From: a virus
IMG/VR virus record: IMGVR_UViG_3300003323_000322
Location: 1 to 32,327 of that record
Reading direction: 5' to 3' (one strand)
Length of the DNA: 32,327 nt
Shown here: in pieces, positions 27,603 through 32,327 of the stretch
Layout of the letters: each line of letters starts with the position of its first letter
Numbering within the stretch: position 1 is the stretch's first letter
Position numbers and translations under genes: made by a program
The notes under the pieces: generated by a model
Database searches by the model: none
What the model was told of the DNA's origin: nothing
What the model saw: only the letters and a program-made list of their open reading frames with translations

Positions 27603-27982
27603 TACGCTGCGGCGAATGTCTCAGTAGCGGTGAGCTGCCAGGACTGGCTGCTCGTCTTGGTCCCGAGGGACTCAACCTTACGCTGCCACATGACACCACT
27701 GGTGGATGCGTTGAAGGTGCCCCACTCCTGCCATGGGAAGTTTGCTTCGGATGTACCGAAGAGGGAGCGAAAGGTCACAGCTCCCGCGGAGCGCGTGGGA
27801 TAGGACGGCTCCATACCCTTGCGCAGCTTGTTGCTTGCGGCCTGAAGGTCGGTCTGTGAGGCAGAGAACGCGGTCGACGAATCCCCTACACCAAGGTAGG
27901 CGTTCGAGGCATTCAGGTAAGTGGGCGAATCGTTGATCGCACACTTGGCAATCTCGATTGCGCCGGCATTGGTCAAGGCCAT
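27602..27982 (-). CDS. Putative virion protein, appendage module
   Basis: A 126-residue protein beginning MALTNAGAIEIAKCAINDSP and NASNAYLGVGDSSTAFSASQ, with a middle PTRSAGAVTFRSLFGTSEAN and FPWQEWGTFNAS. This order (N-A-Y-I-G-V-G-D-S, then W-x-E-W-G-x-F-N-A) is one I recall in hypothetical structural proteins of phages of environmental proteobacteria. Probably part of a tail or capsid surface structure; role not known. Confidence 0.65.
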   Translation of the reverse strand: MALTNAGAIEIAKCAINDSPTYLNASNAYLGVGDSSTAFSASQTDLQAASNKLRKGMEPSYPTRSAGAVTFRSLFGTSEANFPWQEWGTFNASTSGVMWQRKVESLGTKTSSQSWQLTATETFAAA

Positions 27983-27988
27983 TTCCGA

Positions 27989-28252
27989 TTACTCCACGTG
28001 ATAGGGCACGCGTTCCCAACGGGATGGCTCTTTGCCATCCGCAGCCACGAGAAGAACGGTGCAATTTTTGGTCAGAAGGTAGTTCTGCAGGTCGCAGAGC
28101 CTGCGGTAATAGGCCATCGCGCTCTTGCGCAACTCGTCGATGTCATCGGACAGAAGCGGATCTTCCGGCTCGTGTAGAGCGCTCTCCCCGTCGAATCTGG
28201 CAAGGCATCGGAACTCGAGCCGGGTACGAATCGCTACTGCGTCATTGCTCAT
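27989..28252 (-). CDS. Small phage protein of unknown function
   Basis: Eighty-seven residues (IRTRLEFRCLARFDGESALH, then DDIDELRKSAMAYYRRLCDL and YLLTKNCTVLLVAADG). It is mixed alpha/beta and soluble. ATG 28252 overlaps the stop of the repeat protein by four bases. No domain recognised. Confidence 0.6.
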   Translation of the reverse strand: MSNDAVAIRTRLEFRCLARFDGESALHEPEDPLLSDDIDELRKSAMAYYRRLCDLQNYLLTKNCTVLLVAADGKEPSRWERVPYHVE

Positions 28253-29082
28253 AGAAAATCGAATCTCATGGAAGGGCCTTGTATCTCGAAGCGCATGGAC
28301 TCCACCGCACCGGACTGAGTCGGCGGTGTGACGCGGACCAATCCGCTTGATTCGGTCAGAGCGACCGACAGAACGTCCCCAACGGTGACTTCCAACGTGC
28401 CGGCGAATATCTGCACCTGAGCGGTGTCTGTAAGAGACACCGACAGCGTGTCGGTTACCGTCTTGTCTACTGTCAGAGTGCCGACCGCGCTCGTATCCGT
28501 AATGCTTACGGAGAGCGTATCGGTGACGCCCAACGAGACGCCTAGAGCGACGGACTCGGTCAGGGATACCGAAATGGTATCCGTGACATCAACCAGGACG
28601 ACTCCGGCTTTTAGTAGCGCCAGAGTCTCGCTTACCCCAACAGTCAGCGAATCAGCAACGCTGATGTTGTTGAAGAGCGCGCTGCTCTCAGTCAGCGATA
28701 CCCGTACGGTGTCGCTGGTGACGATTTCCTGCTCGCTGACCGGCTCTTCGATTATCTGGACAAGAAGCGAATCCGAGACATCGACAGCGAACGTTGTGAC
28801 AACCGACTTATCGCCGATCGCGACATAGGGGCGCGGACCTCCATAGAGACCGCGCTGTGTCAGGTAGCTGTCTACCTGAGTAGTCAATACCGCAGATGTA
28901 TCGCTCAGCGAGACGGACAGAGTGTCCGTGACACTGACGGCAATGCTCATCAGGAGCGATGAGCTGTCAGTAACAGATACCGAGAGGGTATCGGTGACCG
29001 TGCTAGCCTGCGCTAGTGGAGCAGGTGCCGGGCCAGGCCCTCCATAGAGGGCGAGAAAGGTATCTGCCCGGATGAATGCCAT
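28249..29082 (-). CDS. DTLSVS-repeat protein, putative fibre or adhesin
   Basis: A 277-residue protein made largely of degenerate repeats V-(T/S)-D-(T/S)-L-S-V-S-(L/V/I)-(T/S)-(D/E)-(T/S)-(S/A)-(A/S)-(L/V), about nine copies of a roughly 16-residue unit spaced 20-35 residues apart. Two LYGGP(G/R)P segments (near residues 12 and 85) divide it. Strong Val/Ser/Thr/Asp alternation suggests regular beta structure, such as a fibrous or beta-roll shaft. The end (SMRFEIQGPSMRFDF) is distinct. No signal peptide. A virion surface role is inferred from neighbours and composition. Confidence 0.7.
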   Translation of the reverse strand: MAFIRADTFLALYGGPGPAPAPLAQASTVTDTLSVSVTDSSSLLMSIAVSVTDTLSVSLSDTSAVLTTQVDSYLTQRGLYGGPRPYVAIGDKSVVTTFAVDVSDSLLVQIIEEPVSEQEIVTSDTVRVSLTESSALFNNISVADSLTVGVSETLALLKAGVVLVDVTDTISVSLTESVALGVSLGVTDTLSVSITDTSAVGTLTVDKTVTDTLSVSLTDTAQVQIFAGTLEVTVGDVLSVALTESSGLVRVTPPTQSGAVESMRFEIQGPSMRFDFL

Positions 29083-29093
29083 CTAGGCATCTC

Positions 29094-29741
29094 TCAGACG
29101 ATCACGAAGGTCGTGGCGTTCGCAGGCGCACTGGTTACCGTCGTGTAGGTGAAGCGACCACGGCCGCCATTGAGCGAATACGCGGTGATGCGGGCACGCT
29201 GCTTGTTAAGCGTGCCAGAGGTGAAGATGATGACCGCTCCCACCCAATGATCTGTCGCAGCGGTTGTGATGGAGCTTGTCTCTAGGACACTAGTCGTGGC
29301 GGTGAACGCGGTGTTGTCCACCGTGCCGGTTTCCATCGACCCAATGGCCGCGGCAAAGTAGTCGCGGGCTGTTGTGAGTCCAGCGATCTGATAGACGTTT
29401 GTGTTCAGTATTTCGGAGTTTGCGACGAACGAGTTGTAGATGTTCGCAGGCACGACCATCCATTCATCCCACACGGGTAGCGCGCCGGACTTGTTGATCA
29501 GGAGTTTCAACGGTCCGAGTGTCGCGGTGTCAGTCGTGTTCAGAGGAACGCCATAGACACCGCCGGTGTCGTGGGTGGCTGAGGTCGAGTCGTTTTTCTG
29601 CGCGCCTGCTCCGTTGTTCTTCCAAATGATCACATCGGCCTGCGCGATCGTGAGCGCAGTGGATGCCGTCGCGGCATCAGATGTGCTCAGGAACGGCCCC
29701 ACCTTCGGCGTGACGGCCGTACTCTGTTTCAGCAACTTCAT
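29094..29741 (-). CDS. Putative virion structural protein
   Basis: A 215-residue protein starting MKLLKQSTAVTPKVGPFLST, with AQADVIIWKNNGAGAQKNDS and later HWVGAVIIFTSGTLNKQRAR and ITAYSLNGGRGRFTYTTV. This is a Thr/Ala-rich, beta-dominated layout I recall from hypothetical structural proteins in phage genomes. AGGA lies seven bases before ATG. Role not known; probably on the virion surface given its neighbours. Confidence 0.65.
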   Translation of the reverse strand: MKLLKQSTAVTPKVGPFLSTSDAATASTALTIAQADVIIWKNNGAGAQKNDSTSATHDTGGVYGVPLNTTDTATLGPLKLLINKSGALPVWDEWMVVPANIYNSFVANSEILNTNVYQIAGLTTARDYFAAAIGSMETGTVDNTAFTATTSVLETSSITTAATDHWVGAVIIFTSGTLNKQRARITAYSLNGGRGRFTYTTVTSAPANATTFVIV

Positions 29742-29750
29742 GAGTAGTTC

Positions 29751-30434
29751 CTAGAGAAGACGGCGTCGGCGCCGATGTGCGGATGAGAGAACCGCGATGG
29801 ATGGACCGCCACCGGATGCCTGTTTGAAGGTGGCTGCGACCATCGCTGTATCGGTGTTGCCAGAGGAGTCAGTGAAGCTCGGCGAAAACGCCGCCGTGGA
29901 TGCCACGACGACTTTCGCAACACAGCTCGTCCAGTACGTGAGGCCATCCGTCTCGCTGCCGAGGATGGTCATGTTGGAACTTGCATATCCAGGCGTACTG
30001 CTTGCGGTTCCGAAGATCGTGACGATCACTTCATCGGCCTGTGAGAGCGTCGCCAGCGTCACGGTGAATGGGGACGTGCCTGACGTGCCCTTTGCGGTCT
30101 TATCAAAGCTAGCCGCCGCTGCCCCAGTGCATTCGATCAGATACGCCGTGCCGAATGCCGAGCCAGAAAAATTGACGGTTGCTGTATGCCCGGCGCCGCC
30201 CGCGCCGTTCTCGCATCGGTACAACGACTTGCTGTGCCCAGATCCAGCGCCTTGGGCGCTGTCTATCAGCGTGTAGGTGTTGCCCTTGTTGTCTGATACG
30301 GAAGAGATCGAAACGCCAGAGTCCTTCGAGATCGCCAGGACAAAGGTGCTGCCGGTCGTCGTTGTCCCACCGGCAGTCGTCACTGAACTGCCGCTCGTAG
30401 AGTTCTTTCCTACGAGCGACGCATTGATGGCCAT
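29751..30434 (-). CDS. Beta-sandwich surface-like protein with basic tail
   Basis: A 227-residue Ser/Thr/Gly-rich protein. The block ISSVSDNKGNTYTLIDSAQG, then SLYRCENGAGGAGHTATVNF and S-G-S-A, is typical of extracellular beta-sandwich domains found in bacterial and phage surface proteins. It ends abruptly in a run of arginines (SSAHRRRRRLL). No signal peptide is visible, which fits a virion protein assembled in the cytoplasm. Function unknown. Confidence 0.6.
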   Translation of the reverse strand: MAINASLVGKNSTSGSSVTTAGGTTTTGSTFVLAISKDSGVSISSVSDNKGNTYTLIDSAQGAGSGHSKSLYRCENGAGGAGHTATVNFSGSAFGTAYLIECTGAAAASFDKTAKGTSGTSPFTVTLATLSQADEVIVTIFGTASSTPGYASSNMTILGSETDGLTYWTSCVAKVVVASTAAFSPSFTDSSGNTDTAMVAATFKQASGGGPSIAVLSSAHRRRRRLL

Positions 30435-30435
30435 G

Positions 30436-32327
30436 TCAGGTGTTCACGATTCCGACGAGTTCGTTTCCGACGCCGATGTTTCGGCCCCCGCGCCCCAATG
30501 GAGTGGTCGTGCAGCGGTAGTCCCTGATCGATACGTTTGTGTAGGACGGCGTTGTGCTCGTCTGCGTGGAGTTGAGATCGGGCAGATTCACAACGTCTGC
30601 GTGAGTTGTGGCTCGCCACGTTGCCAGGGAGCTAAACGTAACGGTGCTGCCACCGTACTGAACTCGCCAGTTAGAGACCCCACGGACGTACAGGTTGTAG
30701 TCCGCATGCTGCAGGCGACTGAGATATGGCGAGGTCGGCGCGCCTCCAACGTATTGGCCGTCGCTTGCATCTTCGGAGATGTTGTTGAAGAAGCGGAACT
30801 GTGTAATCTGATAGGGCTGCACGAGACGGCCAGCCCCACGCGCGACGTTGCCGAACACATCGACGAGCGTTGACTGTCCGCTAGCTTCCTGCTTCGGCAT
30901 GTAAACGAGCGAGCGCTCTGGAAGCTGCCCAGATCCACTTGACTCGTATGCGTTGTAGCGCACGAGCCCGTATTGCATCGGCGGGGACCCGGCGCCCTGA
31001 TTCTGGTATGTGACCGCTGCGTCCTTGCACTTCTCGAAGAAGCAGTGGCTCACGTCCACAGAGTGCTGAGTCTGGGTCTGCGGAGCGTCCTTCTCGAATA
31101 CGCCAAACTGCAACGTGGAAAATCTGTTGTGCACGAAAGCGCAGTTCTGCGCCTTGAAAGCGTGCGCGCCTTCGTGACATCCGCTTGGAACGGAGTCGTA
31201 CGGGTTCGAGCTGCCCTGCTCCGTCGAGTAGATCTCGTGCAGGTAACAGTCCTGCACGATCATCCTATCTTGGAAATCGAAGCGAATGGCCGCGTTGTTG
31301 GAGCCGCTCGAACGATATTGGCCGACGTCGCATTTCCACACGACGTTGTCGACCGGGCCAAGCCCACCCGAATAATGGTTGTAGATGCCGCCATTGCGAC
31401 ATGTGAGCCCCACAAGCCATACCGCAGTCGGCGAGATACCCCAGCAGATGGCCTTTGTATCGGTATCGCTTACCGCAACCTGGTTGTCGAACACCGGCGC
31501 CGATGAATTGTCAGGATCGGACACGACGATCAGCGGCGAGCTCACCGTGCAGTCGTTCTCGAACTGGAACGCGCCGATGTAATCCCATCTCGAGCGCTTC
31601 TCGTAGAACGCTCCGCCGGAGTTCTGTACGTAGAGCACGCCTCCCGCGTTACCCATCTGGGATGCGGCGTAGTACGGCGAGCGCCACGGGTTTGCGGCAG
31701 AACCGTCGCCGCTGGTGTTGTTCGCAGAATCGATGCCCGGTCCCAGTGAACGCAGGTACTTAGCTCCCGCGACATGTCCAGAGCCCTGGAGCCACAGGTA
31801 GCAGTAGCGGTGATAAGCCGCAGTACCCGAGATCTGGACCCCGACCAAGCCAAACCCTGTCGGAACAGCGAGTACCGGTACAGAAACCCGCTTCCAACCG
31901 ATTTCGCCATCAACGAATGTGACCGTCTGGGAAACAGTCGTAAAGTGAGTACCGGCCAGCGTATTCGTGCTGGCGAACGTCGTTACCGTGACCGAAATCG
32001 AGCCTGATTCACCCAGAACGCGCTCGAAATACAGATCCGCCGTTCCGGTGCCATTCATGACACCGATGCGACCGCCGGTCTTGGTCGTCCCGTTGTGCCA
32101 ACCGACTGGAACGATGAATCCCGCGGCAGATCCCTTCGCCTGCCCGCTTACGGTGGACGACCACGTCAGGTCTGGATTGGTGCCGGTGCCAGCGCCAGTC
32201 GGTGTACGCGAAAGAACGACGGCATCTCGAGGGCTGAGCGTGATGCTCGTAACCGAAGAGCCGCTGTTGACACTCGGCGCCTGCGTACCGGTCAGCCGGT
32301 AGAACGTTCCGCCGAGACTGACCGCGG
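30436..32327 (-). CDS. Large tail protein: glycosidase-like end, Calx-beta-like domain, beta-helix (partial)
   Basis: The frame is open to the right edge, so the N-terminus is missing; 629 codons remain. The first visible residues (FYRLTGTQAPSVNSGSSVTS, then ITLSPRDAVVLSR) look like the C-terminal end of the GHL15-type hypothetical glycoside hydrolases (Y-R-x-x-G-T-Q-x-P-x-V-N-x-G). Next comes a Calx-beta-like domain (TADLYFERVLGESGSISVTV, FTTVSQTVTFVDGEIGWKRV), then about 350 residues of right-handed beta-helix (VQDCYLHEIY, KAQNCAFVHNRFSTLQFG, VDVSHCFFEKCKDAAVTY). It may be a fibre or spike that binds or cuts surface glycans. The first internal ATG (32058) is not the true start. Confidence 0.7.
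   Translation of the reverse strand, partial: AVSLGGTFYRLTGTQAPSVNSGSSVTSITLSPRDAVVLSRTPTGAGTGTNPDLTWSSTVSGQAKGSAAGFIVPVGWHNGTTKTGGRIGVMNGTGTADLYFERVLGESGSISVTVTTFASTNTLAGTHFTTVSQTVTFVDGEIGWKRVSVPVLAVPTGFGLVGVQISGTAAYHRYCYLWLQGSGHVAGAKYLRSLGPGIDSANNTSGDGSAANPWRSPYYAASQMGNAGGVLYVQNSGGAFYEKRSRWDYIGAFQFENDCTVSSPLIVVSDPDNSSAPVFDNQVAVSDTDTKAICWGISPTAVWLVGLTCRNGGIYNHYSGGLGPVDNVVWKCDVGQYRSSGSNNAAIRFDFQDRMIVQDCYLHEIYSTEQGSSNPYDSVPSGCHEGAHAFKAQNCAFVHNRFSTLQFGVFEKDAPQTQTQHSVDVSHCFFEKCKDAAVTYQNQGAGSPPMQYGLVRYNAYESSGSGQLPERSLVYMPKQEASGQSTLVDVFGNVARGAGRLVQPYQITQFRFFNNISEDASDGQYVGGAPTSPYLSRLQHADYNLYVRGVSNWRVQYGGSTVTFSSLATWRATTHADVVNLPDLNSTQTSTTPSYTNVSIRDYRCTTTPLGRGGRNIGVGNELVGIVNT

Noticed and set aside
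1-32327. CRISPR array or diversity-generating retroelement
   Set aside because: No spaced repeat array and no reverse transcriptase motif were seen; the repeats in 28249-29082 are protein-coding and degenerate. A related region could lie outside the window.
1-32327. Transposase or insertion sequence
   Set aside because: No DDE or serine transposase motif or flanking inverted repeats were found.

Overview
The window is most of the genome of a temperate, P22-type podovirus of a proteobacterial host. The evidence is a P22-like head and neck gene set (terminase, 777-residue portal, scaffold, P22-type coat, gp4-like and gp10-like stabilisation proteins, three ejection proteins, tailspike), a tyrosine integrase next to the 3' half of a tRNA-Arg(CCU) gene, and dense, overlapping, GC-rich gene packing. 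The host genus cannot be fixed from the sequence. Because integrase and early genes lie on one side of the tRNA fragment and the lysis and tail genes on the other, the fragment looks like attP of a circularised or virion genome rather than the edge of an integrated prophage. No repressor, replication genes or late regulator are visible; they are presumably outside the window.

Layout. (1) 1-7644, plus strand: an early/accessory operon of about 25 small genes, many joined by GTGA or ATGA start-stop overlaps. It begins with DUF1367-like and YbcO/DUF1364-like (nin-region style) genes, carries a CsrA-family RNA-binding regulator, then a run of mini-proteins rich in zinc-binding cysteines (including one with two RanBP2-type fingers and one DnaJ-type mini-finger), and ends with a DUF4224-type excisionase candidate and the integrase. 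(2) 7645-7990: attP, with a tRNA core and repeated TCTGTAA arm-type candidates. (3) 8109-8363, plus strand: a lone small membrane protein. (4) 8364-10532, minus strand: lysis cassette with Rz and embedded Rz1, a holin-like protein, an M15 endolysin and several further small membrane proteins. (5) 10554-12584: tailspike, set apart by a terminator. (6) 12741-23210: ejection proteins, tail completion proteins, coat and scaffold. (7) 23379-27245: portal and both terminase subunits. (8) 27282 to the right edge: an unusual block of surface or appendage-like genes upstream of the terminase, including a DTLSVS-repeat protein and a large partial protein with a glycosidase-like C-terminal segment, a Calx-beta-like domain and a beta-helix.

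The two transcription blocks converge at attP. Most interesting are the phage csrA, the RanBP2-finger protein inside a cluster of zinc mini-proteins, the integrase that lacks the usual box I arginine, the attP architecture with a coding frame running through it, a start-codon hairpin at the small terminase, and the extra appendage module upstream of the terminase.
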